Source: a bacterium | Lineage (GTDB): Bacteria; Bacillota; Clostridia; Oscillospirales; Ruminococcaceae | DNA: 62,926 nt | Direction of reading: 5' to 3' | NCBI GenBank assembly: GCA_004561545.1 | Contig: SFVK01000009.1 | Location: 1-62,926, forward strand | Notes under the pieces: model-generated | The model's input: only the letters and a program-made list of their open reading frames with translations | Database searches by the model: none | What the model was told of the DNA's origin: nothing | In this document: positions 33,871 through 42,953 of the stretch, piece by piece | How positions within the stretch are numbered: position 1 is the first letter of the stretch | Layout of the letters: each line of letters starts with the position of its first letter | Made by a program: the position numbers and the translations under genes

Positions 33871-34659
33871 ATGCGCATTGTTGTAAAGATTGGCACCAGC
33901 ACGCTGGCCCATCCCGGCGGACGGATGAACATCCGCCATGTGGAGGAGCTGGTCAAGGTGCTCAGCGATCTGAAAAACGCCGGGCATGAGATTCTGGTGG
34001 TCTCCTCCGGCGCCATCGGCATGGGCGCGGGCAAGCTGGGCATCGCCCGGCCCAAGGATATGCCCACCAAACAGGCCGCCGCCAGCGTGGGGCAGTGCGA
34101 ACTGATGTATACCTACGACCGGCTGTTCAGCGAATACAACCACACGGTGGGGCAGATTCTGGTCACCCGGGAGGACTTTGACAGTGCACCCCGGCTGATG
34201 AACCTGGAAAACACGCTGTACCGTCTGTTACAGCTGGGCACCATCCCCATCATCAACGAGAACGACAGCGTGGCCACCGAGGAAATTGCCGTAGGCGACA
34301 ACGACACGATGGGCGCGATTGTAGCCAAGTACATGGCGGCGGACCTTCTGGTGCTGCTCAGCGACATTGACGGGCTGTACACTGCCGATCCCCGCATCCA
34401 CCCGGAAGCCACCCTGATCCACACGGTGGAGGAAATCACCCCCGAAATAGAGGCGCTGGCCGGGGGCGCCGGGTCCGGCCTTGGCACCGGGGGCATGGCC
34501 ACCAAGCTGCTGGCCGCCCGCATTGCCGCCGGGGCGGGGGTGGAAATGGTGATCGCCAACGGCGAACACGCCAGCATTCTGTATGAAATTGTGGAGGGCA
34601 GGCCCGTGGGAACCCGGTTTCTGGCACGGCGCAGCGCCCGGAAGGAGGCGAGCCGATGA
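33871..34659 (+). CDS. proB: Glutamate 5-kinase
   Basis: 262 residues. It phosphorylates glutamate at the first step of proline synthesis. The amino-acid kinase fold shows VVKIGTSTLAH, VVSSGAIGMG, NENDSVA and LLSDIDGLYTADP. The C-terminal PUA domain found in the E. coli enzyme is absent, which is common in short bacterial forms. It ends in an ATGA overlap with proA. Confidence 0.95.
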   Translation: MRIVVKIGTSTLAHPGGRMNIRHVEELVKVLSDLKNAGHEILVVSSGAIGMGAGKLGIARPKDMPTKQAAASVGQCELMYTYDRLFSEYNHTVGQILVTREDFDSAPRLMNLENTLYRLLQLGTIPIINENDSVATEEIAVGDNDTMGAIVAKYMAADLLVLLSDIDGLYTADPRIHPEATLIHTVEEITPEIEALAGGAGSGLGTGGMATKLLAARIAAGAGVEMVIANGEHASILYEIVEGRPVGTRFLARRSARKEASR

Positions 34660-35948
34660 CCACCCATGAAATTCTTCTGGCCGCCCAGAGCGCCCGCACG
34701 CCGCTGGCGCTGGCCGGAACCGACGAAAAAAACGCCGCGCTGGAAGCCATGGCCGTTGCGCTGGTGGAGGCGGCGCCGGAGATTCTGGAAGCCAACCGGG
34801 CCGATCTGGAGGCCGCGCGGGGACGCATCAGCGATGTGATGCTGGACCGCCTGGCGCTGACGCCCTCCCGCCTGACCGACATGGCCAAGGGAATGCGGGA
34901 GGTGGCGGCCCTGCCCGACCCGGTGGGCGCCGTGCTGCACCGGGTGGTGCGCCCCAACGGGCTGCTGATCGAAAAGACTGCCGTGCCCATGGGGGTAATT
35001 GCCATCATCTATGAGAGCCGGCCCAACGTCACCTCCGACGCGGCGGCGCTGGCCCTGAAAGCGGGCAGCGCCTGCGTGCTGCGCTGCGGCCGGGACGCCT
35101 GGGCCAGCTGCAACGCCATTGTGAAGGCGCTGCGCTGCGGCCTGGAACGGACCGGGCTGCCGGCCTGCGCGGTGAGCCTGATTGAGGACACCTCCCACGA
35201 TTCCGCCAACGAGCTGATGACCGCCAGCGGGCTGGTGGATCTGCTGATTCCCCGCGGCGGCGCCGGGCTGATCCGCGCCTGTGTGGAAAACGCCACGGTC
35301 CCCTGCATCCAGACCGGCACCGGCATCTGCCACGTCTATGTGGACCGGGCCGCCGACCCCGACATGGCGCTGCGCATTGTGGAGAATGCCAAGACCAGCC
35401 GGCCCAGCGTCTGCAACGCCGAGGAGGTCTGCCTGGTTCACAGGGACATTGCGGCAGAGTTTCTGCCCCGGCTGAAAGCCGCGCTGGTGGAGGACCGCGC
35501 CGCAGCGGGGCTGACCCCCGTGGAGCTGCGCCTGGACCGCCGCGCCGCCGCCATCATTGAGGGGACCCCCGCCGGGGAGCGGGACTTTGACACCGAATTT
35601 CTGGGGTACATCCTTGCGGTGGCCGTGGTGGACGATGTGGACGAAGCCATCCGCCACATTGCCCGCCATTCCACCCATCACAGCGAATGTATTGTGACGT
35701 CGGACCCCGTTGCGGCGGACCGCTTTACCGCCTGCGTGGACAGCGCGGCGGTGTATGTGAACGCCTCCACCCGGTTCACCGACGGCGGAGAGTTCGGTCT
35801 GGGGTGTGAGATGGGCATCAGCACCCAGAAGCTCCACGCCCGCGGCCCCATGGGGCTGGCGGAGCTGTGCTCCTACAAATACATCATCCACGGCAACGGC
35901 CAGACCCGTGGCGGCGCCGCCGCCCGGATGCAGACCCCCTGCAAATGA
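34656..35948 (+). CDS. proA: Gamma-glutamyl phosphate reductase
   Basis: 430 residues. It reduces glutamyl phosphate to glutamate semialdehyde. An aldehyde dehydrogenase fold with GVIAIIYESRPNVT and KTSRPSVCNAEEVCLVH, which contains the catalytic cysteine, and RFTDGGEFGLGCEMGIS near the C-terminus. Translation is coupled to proB by a four-base overlap. It completes the three-gene proline pathway from glutamate. Confidence 0.95.
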   Translation: MTTHEILLAAQSARTPLALAGTDEKNAALEAMAVALVEAAPEILEANRADLEAARGRISDVMLDRLALTPSRLTDMAKGMREVAALPDPVGAVLHRVVRPNGLLIEKTAVPMGVIAIIYESRPNVTSDAAALALKAGSACVLRCGRDAWASCNAIVKALRCGLERTGLPACAVSLIEDTSHDSANELMTASGLVDLLIPRGGAGLIRACVENATVPCIQTGTGICHVYVDRAADPDMALRIVENAKTSRPSVCNAEEVCLVHRDIAAEFLPRLKAALVEDRAAAGLTPVELRLDRRAAAIIEGTPAGERDFDTEFLGYILAVAVVDDVDEAIRHIARHSTHHSECIVTSDPVAADRFTACVDSAAVYVNASTRFTDGGEFGLGCEMGISTQKLHARGPMGLAELCSYKYIIHGNGQTRGGAAARMQTPCK

Positions 35949-35986
35949 AAAGCATCCCCTGCCTGTTCCCACGGGCGGGGGATGCT
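35948..35986 (-). terminator. Hairpin between proA and the DUF3810 gene
   Basis: 13-bp inverted repeat (35951-35963 with 35974-35986, one mismatch), with TTTTC on the minus strand. It can end the DUF3810 transcript and perhaps proCBA. Confidence 0.65.
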
Positions 35987-36002
35987 GCTGTGTGCGGCCG
36001 GA

Positions 36003-37118
36003 TCAGTCCCCGGCGCTTTGGGCCAGCGGCAGATAATATTCCACCAGCAGGTCCACACAGGCGCCGTAGCTCTTCATGCCCAGCTCCTGGTCGTAGCTCT
36101 TGAGAAATTCGGTGTAGACCTTCTCCCCCGCCTCGCGGGCCGGGCCTTCCCAGCGGGCCCAGTACTCGTTGTTGGCCGCCAGATCCGCCCGGACCGGTTC
36201 GCTCAGCGTGCGGTAATGTTCCGAGGCCCCGGCGGGGTCCACGCTGTACCAGGCGTTGGACAGGTGCAGGTAGCCGAACAGCCAGCCGGAATAGGCGTAA
36301 ACCGCGTCGCCGCAGGTGGTGGCGGCCCGGATGCCCACAAAGTTGGCTTCCTGCTCCGCCGCAACGCCCCGCTGGTGGCTGAATTCGTGGGCCACCGTCA
36401 CCGGCAGGAACACCGCCGGGCAGTCCACGTTGAGGGTGCTCTCGCCAAACAGGGGGCAGAGGTACCCCGTGAAGCCCGCCGCGCTCATGAGCTTGGAATA
36501 AAATGCCGGTTTGGGACGCCGGGCGGGAGCTTCCAGGAAGGGATATTCTTCCACAATTGCGTCATAGATGCCCCCCGAGGCGTCCAGAATTTCCTGCGCT
36601 CCCACGGCAAAGCAGCCGGTTTCGTCCCGGGGAACGGCGTGTGCCAGGGCATCCGCCCGGCGGGCAAAGAAGTCCGCCACACAGGCCAGATGGTCCACGC
36701 TCAGGGGCGGGGTTTTCATCCCGGCCCGCCGGGCAAAGCCGGGCGCGTAATACTGGGTGCCCCACAACGCGCACACCGCAGCGTAGATCCACAGCACCAC
36801 CGTGGCCGTGTGGAGTGCCCAGGTGCCAAACCGGAAAACACGCCGCCGCACGGCCAGCCAGACGCACCGCCCCAGCAGAATCAGGCAGGCCAGAATGGCC
36901 AGCGTGGCCGCCAGCTCACAGAAACTGAAGGGCAGCGGGTCCACCAGCGCAGAGACGGCCTGTTTGAAGGGCATGGAAACCCGCTCCACCCACCAGGTCA
37001 TGGCGGCGCTGCTGTTCCGCAGGACCCGGAACAGGGCAACCGCCGCCAGCCCGGCGGCAAACAGGGCGAGGGCGGCGCGGTGGGCGGCAAGATTTTTGCG
37101 CAGATGGCGGCAGTTCAT
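36003..37118 (-). CDS. DUF3810 membrane protein with HEFSH metallopeptidase-like motif
   Basis: 371 residues. Three hydrophobic segments (about 15-35, 62-85 and 100-125) are followed by a large extracytoplasmic domain containing VTVAHEFSHQRGVAAEQEANF, an HExxH zinc-peptidase pattern (HEFSH). DUF3810 proteins have this motif but no proven activity known to me. The start at 37118 follows AAAGGA. Its promoter overlaps, back to back, that of the GlgB-like gene. Confidence 0.82.
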   Translation of the reverse strand: MNCRHLRKNLAAHRAALALFAAGLAAVALFRVLRNSSAAMTWWVERVSMPFKQAVSALVDPLPFSFCELAATLAILACLILLGRCVWLAVRRRVFRFGTWALHTATVVLWIYAAVCALWGTQYYAPGFARRAGMKTPPLSVDHLACVADFFARRADALAHAVPRDETGCFAVGAQEILDASGGIYDAIVEEYPFLEAPARRPKPAFYSKLMSAAGFTGYLCPLFGESTLNVDCPAVFLPVTVAHEFSHQRGVAAEQEANFVGIRAATTCGDAVYAYSGWLFGYLHLSNAWYSVDPAGASEHYRTLSEPVRADLAANNEYWARWEGPAREAGEKVYTEFLKSYDQELGMKSYGACVDLLVEYYLPLAQSAGD

Positions 37119-37154
37119 GGCAAAAATTCCTTTCTGGCGGCAGAATCCAACCAA

Positions 37155-37202
37155 ATTATAAAATTTTTCCGGGTTTACGCAAGCTGCCGGGCATGCTATA
37201 CT
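37155..37202. promoter_or_regulatory. Overlapping divergent promoters (DUF3810 minus, GlgB-like plus)
   Basis: Plus: TTTACG (37174-37179), 17 bp, TATACT (37197-37202). Minus: TTGCGT (37177-37182), 16 bp, TATAAT (37155-37160). The two -35 boxes share bases, so the polymerases should compete. Confidence 0.72.
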
Positions 37203-37246
37203 GGACAGGATTTGCCGGAAAAATTCAAGCGGAGAGAAGGGGTTCC

Positions 37247-38941
37247 ATGCGGCCGGATGTGGCGGACTTTTACAGCGGCATCAGCTTTGACGCCTGCCGG
37301 CTGCTGGGGGCTCACCCGGCCGGGCCGGGGCGCGGCTGGGGGTTCACCGTCTGGGCGCCCCACGCCCGGCGGGTTCAGGTGCTGGGGGACTGGAACGGCT
37401 GGAACCTTTACCGCTGCGGCGAGCTGGCGTTCTGCGAGGACGGCCTGTGGCGCGGCCGGGTGCGGCAGGCCCGGGCGGGGCAGCTCTACAAATATAATAT
37501 TCAGGGTCCCGACGGGGTGTGGCGGCTGCGGCCCGATCCCTTTGCCTTCGGGTTTGAGGATCTGCCGGGCACGGCCTCCCGTCTGGCGGACCCCGGCGCG
37601 CCGGTGCCCTCGCTGCGGGGCACATTGCCGGCCGTGCCGCGCATTTATGAGGTTCACGCCGCAAGCTGGCGGCGGCACTGGGACGGACGATACTATCCCG
37701 GCCCCGAGCTGGCCGAAGCGCTGGTGCCCTATGTGAAGGCCCATCATTTTACCCATGTGGAGTTTCTGCCGCTGGCGGAGTATCCCTTTGACGGGAGCTG
37801 GGGGTACCAGGGCAGCGGATACTTTGCCCCCACCGGCCGCATCGGCGGGCTGGCGGGGTTTGCGGCGCTGGTCCATGCGCTGCACCGCGCGGGCATCGGG
37901 GTGATCATGGACTTTGTGCCGGTGCATTTTGCCCCGGACACCGACCGTCTGGCGGAATTTGACGGTGCGCCGCTGTGGGAGGCCGGTCCCAGCGACTGGG
38001 GCAGCCTGCGGTTTGACCTGTCCGGCGGGCCGGTGCGCAGCTTTTTGCTGAGCTCCGCCGCCTTCTGGGTGTACCAGTGCGGCTGCGACGGGCTGCGGGT
38101 GGACGCCATCGGCAGCGCGCTGCGCAGTCAGGGGCAGGCGGCGGCCGAATTTTTCCGCACCCTCACCGCCGGGCTGCACGCCCGGTTCCCCGGGGTGCTG
38201 CTCATGGCGGAGGACACCGCCTGCGGGCTGCGCGCCACCGCCGCCACCGGCGCGGGCGGGCTGGGATTCGATCTGATGTGGGACCTGGGATGGAGCGGAG
38301 CGGTGCTGGCGTACCTGGCCCTTCCCTTTTGCCAGCGGACCGGCGGCTTTGGCCGGTTTGCCGATGCGCAGCCGCCCGCCGGGCAGGAAAAGACCCTGGC
38401 CCCCTTGAGCCACGATGACAACGCCCCGCCCCGGGGCGCCATCCGGGAGCGGCTGTACGGGGACGAGGGGCAGCGGTTTGCCCAGCTGCGGATGCTGCTT
38501 CTGCTGCAGGCGGCCCGGCCGGGCGGCAGCCTGCTGTTTGCGGGCACCGAGTTCGGCCAGCGGGAGTCCTTTGATCCCTACCGGGAGCCCAACTGGGCAC
38601 TGCCGTGGCAGGGGCAGCACCGGGCGCTGGACGAATACTGCGCGGCACTGAACCGCTTTGCGGCGCAGCACCCCGCCATGGCGGACGGCGGCTTTGCCTG
38701 GGCGGGGCAGGACCCCGAAACCGGCGTGCTGGGCTTTGTGCGCCGGGACGGTACCGAAACGCTGCTCTTTGCCTTCAACACAAAGGACCGGACGGCGCAG
38801 GGCGAGTTCCGGGCGCCGGGGCAGGGGGCGCGGCAGATCTTTGCCACCGCCGCGCCGGAATCCGGTGCCCCGCCCCGCTGCGGTACAGCGCTGCGGCTGA
38901 CGCTGCCCCCTTTGAGCGGCGGGGTGTGGGCCATCGGTTGA
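37247..38941 (+). CDS. glgB: 1,4-alpha-glucan branching enzyme-like GH13 protein
   Basis: 564 residues, shorter than typical GlgB (about 630-730). A CBM48-like N-terminal domain (FTVWAPHARRVQVLGDWNGW) precedes a GH13_9-like barrel: YEVHAASWRR, PLAEYPFDGSWGYQGSGYFAPT, GLRVDAIGS with the nucleophile Asp, LMAEDTAC with the acid/base Glu, and LSHDDN. Several positions differ from standard GlgB (for example YEVHLGSWRR and AEES). It may be a branching enzyme or a divergent relative. The start at 37247 follows AGAAGGGG. Confidence 0.8.
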   Translation: MRPDVADFYSGISFDACRLLGAHPAGPGRGWGFTVWAPHARRVQVLGDWNGWNLYRCGELAFCEDGLWRGRVRQARAGQLYKYNIQGPDGVWRLRPDPFAFGFEDLPGTASRLADPGAPVPSLRGTLPAVPRIYEVHAASWRRHWDGRYYPGPELAEALVPYVKAHHFTHVEFLPLAEYPFDGSWGYQGSGYFAPTGRIGGLAGFAALVHALHRAGIGVIMDFVPVHFAPDTDRLAEFDGAPLWEAGPSDWGSLRFDLSGGPVRSFLLSSAAFWVYQCGCDGLRVDAIGSALRSQGQAAAEFFRTLTAGLHARFPGVLLMAEDTACGLRATAATGAGGLGFDLMWDLGWSGAVLAYLALPFCQRTGGFGRFADAQPPAGQEKTLAPLSHDDNAPPRGAIRERLYGDEGQRFAQLRMLLLLQAARPGGSLLFAGTEFGQRESFDPYREPNWALPWQGQHRALDEYCAALNRFAAQHPAMADGGFAWAGQDPETGVLGFVRRDGTETLLFAFNTKDRTAQGEFRAPGQGARQIFATAAPESGAPPRCGTALRLTLPPLSGGVWAIG

Positions 38942-38945
38942 TCCA

Positions 38946-38986
38946 TAAAAGCGCGGACGGACTCGTTTGGCAACGGGCCCGTCCTT
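38946..38986 (-). terminator. Terminator of the 74-residue membrane protein gene
   Basis: GGACGGRCYCG inverted repeat (about 38953-38983), followed on the minus strand by GCGCTTTTATG. Confidence 0.55.
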
Positions 38987-38991
38987 GGTGG

Positions 38992-39216
38992 TTATTGGTG
39001 GTCGGGGAACCAGATTTTGAGGAATTTGGCCATCAGCGGAATGTAGGTAGCGATGAACACCGCCGCAGCGGCCGCCGTGACGGCGTGCTTATGCTGGGGC
39101 GCAATGTGGGCGCCGATCATGATCCCCATGGCGCACAGGCAGAATTTGAGAAGGGCAAAGTCCTTCCAGTCGCTCCGCCGTGCATACTCGTTGGCAGCGG
39201 AAAACAGATTTTTCAC
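38992..39216 (-). CDS. Small two-helix membrane protein
   Basis: 74 residues from a GTG start (39216) with GGAAAGGAG upstream. The sequence runs KNLFSAANEYARRSDWKDFALLKFCL, then two hydrophobic segments joined by HIAPQHKH. Similar short proteins are common in Clostridia and are often named 'permease of phosphate ABC transporter' without evidence. I assign no function. The longer frame upstream runs through the TPP riboswitch and is not coding. Confidence 0.72.
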   Translation of the reverse strand: MKNLFSAANEYARRSDWKDFALLKFCLCAMGIMIGAHIAPQHKHAVTAAAAAVFIATYIPLMAKFLKIWFPDHQ

Positions 39217-39316
39217 CGGGACACGCTCCTTTCCCGAACACAAACGCGGACGCCCCGAACGGGCGGTCCCTTTTGTTCCAGTATAGCAGAGCAGGGCGCC
39301 CGATGCAACGCCGCTC

Positions 39317-39344
39317 TTGACAAATTTTGCAAACAGGCTATACT
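39317..39344 (+). promoter_or_regulatory. Sigma-A promoter of the TPP riboswitch-thiT unit
   Basis: -35 TTGACA (39317-39322), 16-bp spacer, -10 TATACT (39339-39344). Confidence 0.85.
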
Positions 39345-39360
39345 GAAAGGCAGACATAAG

Positions 39361-39456
39361 AACAGGGGCGCTGGGGGGCATCCCCGGCTGAGATCGGAGC
39401 AACTGCGGCTCCGGGTACCCTTTACCTGATCCGGGCAATGCCGGCGTAGGAAGTTT
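39361..39456 (+). promoter_or_regulatory. TPP riboswitch (thi-box)
   Basis: Hallmarks in order: GGGG..GC, CTGAGA (39388-39393), ACCCTTTACCTGATCC (39417-39432), and GGCAATGCCGGCGTAGGAA. A terminator follows, so thiamine pyrophosphate should stop transcription of thiT. Confidence 0.95.
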
Positions 39457-39479
39457 GACCCTTTGTTGTCATATTTTGT

Positions 39480-39511
39480 GCGCCCGCGTTGCCGCGGGCG
39501 CCTTTGTTTTT
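39480..39511 (+). terminator. TPP-controlled terminator
   Basis: A perfect 9-bp stem (39480-39488 with 39493-39501) followed by CTTTGTTTTT, ahead of the thiT ribosome site. Confidence 0.85.
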
Positions 39512-39538
39512 GTGTCCAGAAACAAAGAGGAGTTGAAA

Positions 39539-40156
39539 ATGATGAACCACAGATCCAAAACCCGCACGCTGGTGGAGGGCGCGCTGATGATTGCGCTGTC
39601 CACCGTGCTGAGCATGATCCAGATTCCCCTGATGCCCCACGGCGGCTCCATCACGCTGGTCAGCATGCTGCCCATCCTGATGATGAGCTACCGCCACGGC
39701 GCGGCCTGGGGCCTGTTCACCGCCTTTGTGAACAGCCTGATCCAGTTTGTGCAGGGCATTGACAATCTGGCCTACTGCCAGACGCTGGGCGCCCAGATCG
39801 GCTGCGTGCTGCTGGATTACCTGCTGGCCTTCACGGTGCTGGGGCTGGCCGGCGTCATCGCAAAGCCCTTCCGCAGCCGGCTGGCCGGCATCGGCGTGAG
39901 CGCCTTTGCGGTCTGCCTGCTGCGGTACCTGTGCAGCTTTCTCTCGGGCTACATTGTGTGGAAGGATTATGACTACGCCTTCAGTTGGATGAGCGAGATC
40001 GGCTTTGGCGGCATTGCCTCCATGAGCGAAAACGCCCTTTGCTGGCTGTACAGCGCCGTCTACAACGCCACCTACATGGTGCCCGAGGCCGTCATCACCA
40101 CCATTGCCGCCGTGGTCCTTTGCAAGGCCGCGCCCAAACTGTTTGAGCAAGGCTGA
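39539..40156 (+). CDS. thiT: ECF transporter S component for thiamine, ThiT
   Basis: 205 residues with about six membrane segments. TRTLVEGALMIALSTVLSMI matches the ThiT/ECF N-terminus (helix that contacts the T component), and YDYAFSWMSE and NATYMVPEA are typical ThiT segments near the binding site. It needs a shared EcfAAT module, not in this window. Start at the first of two ATGs after GAGGAG. Control by the TPP riboswitch upstream confirms the substrate. Confidence 0.9.
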   Translation: MMNHRSKTRTLVEGALMIALSTVLSMIQIPLMPHGGSITLVSMLPILMMSYRHGAAWGLFTAFVNSLIQFVQGIDNLAYCQTLGAQIGCVLLDYLLAFTVLGLAGVIAKPFRSRLAGIGVSAFAVCLLRYLCSFLSGYIVWKDYDYAFSWMSEIGFGGIASMSENALCWLYSAVYNATYMVPEAVITTIAAVVLCKAAPKLFEQG

Positions 40157-40161
40157 TTCGC

Positions 40162-40195
40162 CGCGCCGGAGCCGCAGGGCCCGGCGCGTTTTTGT
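40162..40195 (+). terminator. Terminator of thiT
   Basis: CGCGCCGG (40162-40169) pairs with CCGGCGCG (40181-40188), followed by TTTTTG. Confidence 0.85.
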
Positions 40196-40265
40196 TGCGT
40201 CACGGCGGCGGCGGTGGTAAGATGGACACAAAAAGGCGGCGCCGCCCGCCAGAAGGAGCTCTGAA

Positions 40266-40961
40266 ATGCCCACCCAAAGCGAGATCATCACACAGCTCAG
40301 CGCCATGGCGGAACCGGAATACGCCGCTTTTGCCTCCCGCCTGATCCCCGGCTGCCCGCCCATGCTGGGGGTCCGGCTGCCCGCGCTGCGGCGCTATGCC
40401 GCCAAGCTGGCCCGGGACCCCGCCGGGCCGCAGGCCGTGGTTGCGCAGCTGGGGCCGGAGGTGTTTGAGACCCGAATGCTGCGGGGCATGGTGATCGGCT
40501 GCGCAAAGCTGCCCAGCGGGGAGCGCTGGCGGATGCTGGAGGACTTTCTGCCCCTGGCCGACAACTGGAGCCTGTGCGACTCCACCGCTGCGGGATGCCG
40601 GTTCATGGCCAAAGACCCCGGCTTCTGGCTTCCCCGGCTGCAGGAGCTGGCCCGCCGGGACCAGGAGTTTCCCGCCCGGTTCGGCCTGGTGTGCCTGCTG
40701 GACCACTTTACCGGCACGCCGGAGGGCCGCCGCCTGACGCTGGACGCCTGCGCCGCCGCCCCCTGCCCCGCACTCTACACCCGGCTGGGCGCCGCCTGGG
40801 CCGTGAGCGTGGTGGCGGTGAAGGAGCCGGAACTGGGGCTGGCGTTTTTGCGCAGCGACCCGCTGGACGATTTCACCCACAACAAGGCCATCCAGAAAAT
40901 CCGGGAAAGCCGGCGGGCCACACAGGAGTACCGGGCCGCCGTGCTTGCTTTAAAGCGCTGA
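40266..40961 (+). CDS. AlkD-like DNA alkylation repair protein (HEAT-like)
   Basis: 231 residues, all helical, fitting the PF08713 family. Features: GVRLPALRRYAAKLAR, NWSLCDSTAAG (the usual NWDLVD... segment), RDQEFPARFGLVCLLDHF, and a final FTHNKAIQKIRESRR motif. AlkD excises alkylated purines; many gut Firmicutes homologues lack proof of glycosylase activity. AAGGAG precedes the ATG. It is monocistronic. The 270 bases after it are AT-rich and hold the leader of the PTS gene, with no clear promoter hexamers. Confidence 0.82.
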   Translation: MPTQSEIITQLSAMAEPEYAAFASRLIPGCPPMLGVRLPALRRYAAKLARDPAGPQAVVAQLGPEVFETRMLRGMVIGCAKLPSGERWRMLEDFLPLADNWSLCDSTAAGCRFMAKDPGFWLPRLQELARRDQEFPARFGLVCLLDHFTGTPEGRRLTLDACAAAPCPALYTRLGAAWAVSVVAVKEPELGLAFLRSDPLDDFTHNKAIQKIRESRRATQEYRAAVLALKR

Positions 40962-41233
40962 ATAATGGGAGAATCATTTCTTTCCCGCATTGTTTCTGTA
41001 AATATATTTCGTTTTTCCCCGGCAGATTTCATAAAGATCCCAAACAGAATGTCCAATATTTCTTTTATTTTTTCGTCAATTTGCTATTTCGGCGAAAATC
41101 GCTTTCTTTTTTATGGACAATATGTTAAGATAAAGACATCAGATTGCCCCTTCGCGGAACCAGAGCGGCGGGCAGTCCGCCGGGGGATGTGCTTGTGCCC
41201 CGGAATACTGTTTTTACAGGAGGAATGTTTCTT

Positions 41234-42703
41234 ATGATGAAATGGCTGCAAAAGCTCGGCAAGGCAATGATGCTGCCTGTCGCCGCGCTGCCCATCTGCG
41301 GTATCCTGATGGGCATTGGCTACGCGCTGGCTCCCGCCGTTATGGGCGCGGAAGGCGCAACAAGCGGTGTTGCTTACACCATCGGCTTCCTGCTCATCAA
41401 GGCAGGCGGCGCTCTGATTGACAATATGGCATGGCTGTTCGCCATTGGCGCCGCCGTGGGTCTGTCCGACGACCATGACGGCACCGCCGGTCTGGCCGGT
41501 CTGGTCAGCTTCCTGATGATGCAGCAGCTGCTCAGCCCCGGCGTTGTGGGCGCGGTGCGCACCCTGGAAGAAGGCTCCGTGGATTACATCGCCTTCAGCA
41601 AGGTCGCCGGCAACTCCTTTATCGGCATCCTGGCCGCCATCGTGGGCGCGACCTGCTACAACAAGTTCAAGAACACCAAGCTGCCTGACTGGCTGGCCTT
41701 CTTCAGCGGCAAGCGCTTTGTCGCCATCGCCACCGGCCTGGTCTCCATCGTGGTCTCCATCATTCTGGTCTTTGTCTGGCCCATCATCTTCGGCGCGCTG
41801 GTTGCCCTGGGCAACGGCATCGTCGGCATGGAAGGCATCGGCGCTGGCATCTATGCCTTCCTGAACCGTCTGCTCATCCCCACCGGCCTGCATCACGCCC
41901 TCAACAACGTGTTCTGGTTCGACACCATCGGTCTGGGCGACCTGAGCCACTTCTGGGCCGGTGAGACTTCCGCCGATGTGGGCTGGAGCCTGGGTATGTA
42001 CATGTCCGGCTTCTTCCCCTGCATGATGTTTGGTATCCCCGGTGCGGCTCTGGCCATGGTCAAGACCGCCAAGAACAAGAAGGCCGCCATCGGTCTGGTT
42101 CTGTCCGCTGCCATCTGCGCCTTCATCTGCGGCGTGACCGAGCCGTTTGAGTTCGGCTTCATGTTCCTGTGCTTCCCGCTGTATGTTGTGTACGCGGCTC
42201 TGTACGGCATCTTCACCATCATCACCTACTACGTTGGGTTCCGTGCCGGCTTCTGCTTCTCCGCCGGTGCGACTGACCTGGTCTTCTCCGCTTCCCTGCC
42301 CGCTGCGGCCAAGACCTGGACCATCATTCCTTTGGGCATCGCCGCCTTCGTGGTGTTCTATCTGGTGTTCTACTTCGCCATCACCAAGTTCGACCTCAAG
42401 ACCCCCGGCCGTGAGGATGAGGACGAGGAAGAGGCCGAAAAGAAGATCACCCTGGCCAACAACAACTACACTGCCGTTGCCGCCGGCGTTCTGGCTGCCG
42501 TGGGCGGCAAGGAGAACGTGACCGGCGCCGACTTCTGCGCCACCCGTCTGCGTCTGGACGTGAAGGATTCCACCCTCGTCAACGAGAAGGCCGTCAAGGC
42601 CGCCGGCGCCGCCGGTGTGATCCGTCCCTCCAAAAATGCCTGCCAGGTGGTCATCGGCACCCAGGTCCAGTTCGTCTACGACGAGCTGAAGAAGATGCTG
42701 TAA
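41234..42703 (+). CDS. nagE: PTS EIICB transporter, N-acetylglucosamine type (NagE-like)
   Basis: 489 residues. The EIIC part (about 1-390) has ten or so membrane segments with RLLIPTGLHHALNNVFWFD and GVTEPFEFGFMF, the sugar-binding motifs of the glucose/GlcNAc family. A linker rich in Asp and Glu leads to a C-terminal EIIB domain with the phosphocysteine site ADFCATRLRLDVKD. No EIIA domain is fused, so EIIA must be supplied in trans. nagB and nagA follow, which supports GlcNAc as substrate. Start at the first ATG, 41234, after AGGAGG. Confidence 0.88.
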   Translation: MMKWLQKLGKAMMLPVAALPICGILMGIGYALAPAVMGAEGATSGVAYTIGFLLIKAGGALIDNMAWLFAIGAAVGLSDDHDGTAGLAGLVSFLMMQQLLSPGVVGAVRTLEEGSVDYIAFSKVAGNSFIGILAAIVGATCYNKFKNTKLPDWLAFFSGKRFVAIATGLVSIVVSIILVFVWPIIFGALVALGNGIVGMEGIGAGIYAFLNRLLIPTGLHHALNNVFWFDTIGLGDLSHFWAGETSADVGWSLGMYMSGFFPCMMFGIPGAALAMVKTAKNKKAAIGLVLSAAICAFICGVTEPFEFGFMFLCFPLYVVYAALYGIFTIITYYVGFRAGFCFSAGATDLVFSASLPAAAKTWTIIPLGIAAFVVFYLVFYFAITKFDLKTPGREDEDEEEAEKKITLANNNYTAVAAGVLAAVGGKENVTGADFCATRLRLDVKDSTLVNEKAVKAAGAAGVIRPSKNACQVVIGTQVQFVYDELKKML

Positions 42704-42757
42704 CGGCATTTTCCCAACGGAACAACGCACTGCGGGTCTGGTTCCCCCGGTGCCTCC

Positions 42758-42793
42758 GCCGCGGGCGGGCTGATGCCCGTCTGCGGCTTTTTG
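42758..42793 (+). terminator. Terminator after the PTS gene
   Basis: GCCGC/GCGGC-based stem with inner GGGC/GCCC pairing, followed by TTTTTGTT. Confidence 0.82.
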
Positions 42794-42859
42794 TTCCCCG
42801 CCGGGCCGCACAGGCTTCGGCCGGCAACAGGAAACGGATTTGTTCCGGTTTTTTGACGC

Positions 42860-42905
42860 CACAATCCGCAAAAGGCTTTTCCTCGCCTGCGGATTGTGCT
42901 ATACT
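42860..42905 (+). promoter_or_regulatory. nagBA promoter region with 11-bp inverted repeat
   Basis: -10 TATACT (42900-42905) with a weak -35. A perfect inverted repeat CACAATCCGCA (42860-42870) / TGCGGATTGTG (42888-42898) ends one base before the -10, overlapping the -35 region. It is probably an operator for an amino-sugar regulator; the regulator is not in the window. Confidence 0.6.
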
Positions 42906-42953
42906 GTAAACAGCAGGGATTCCTCAAGGGAATCACAGGAAGGAGAATTTTTT

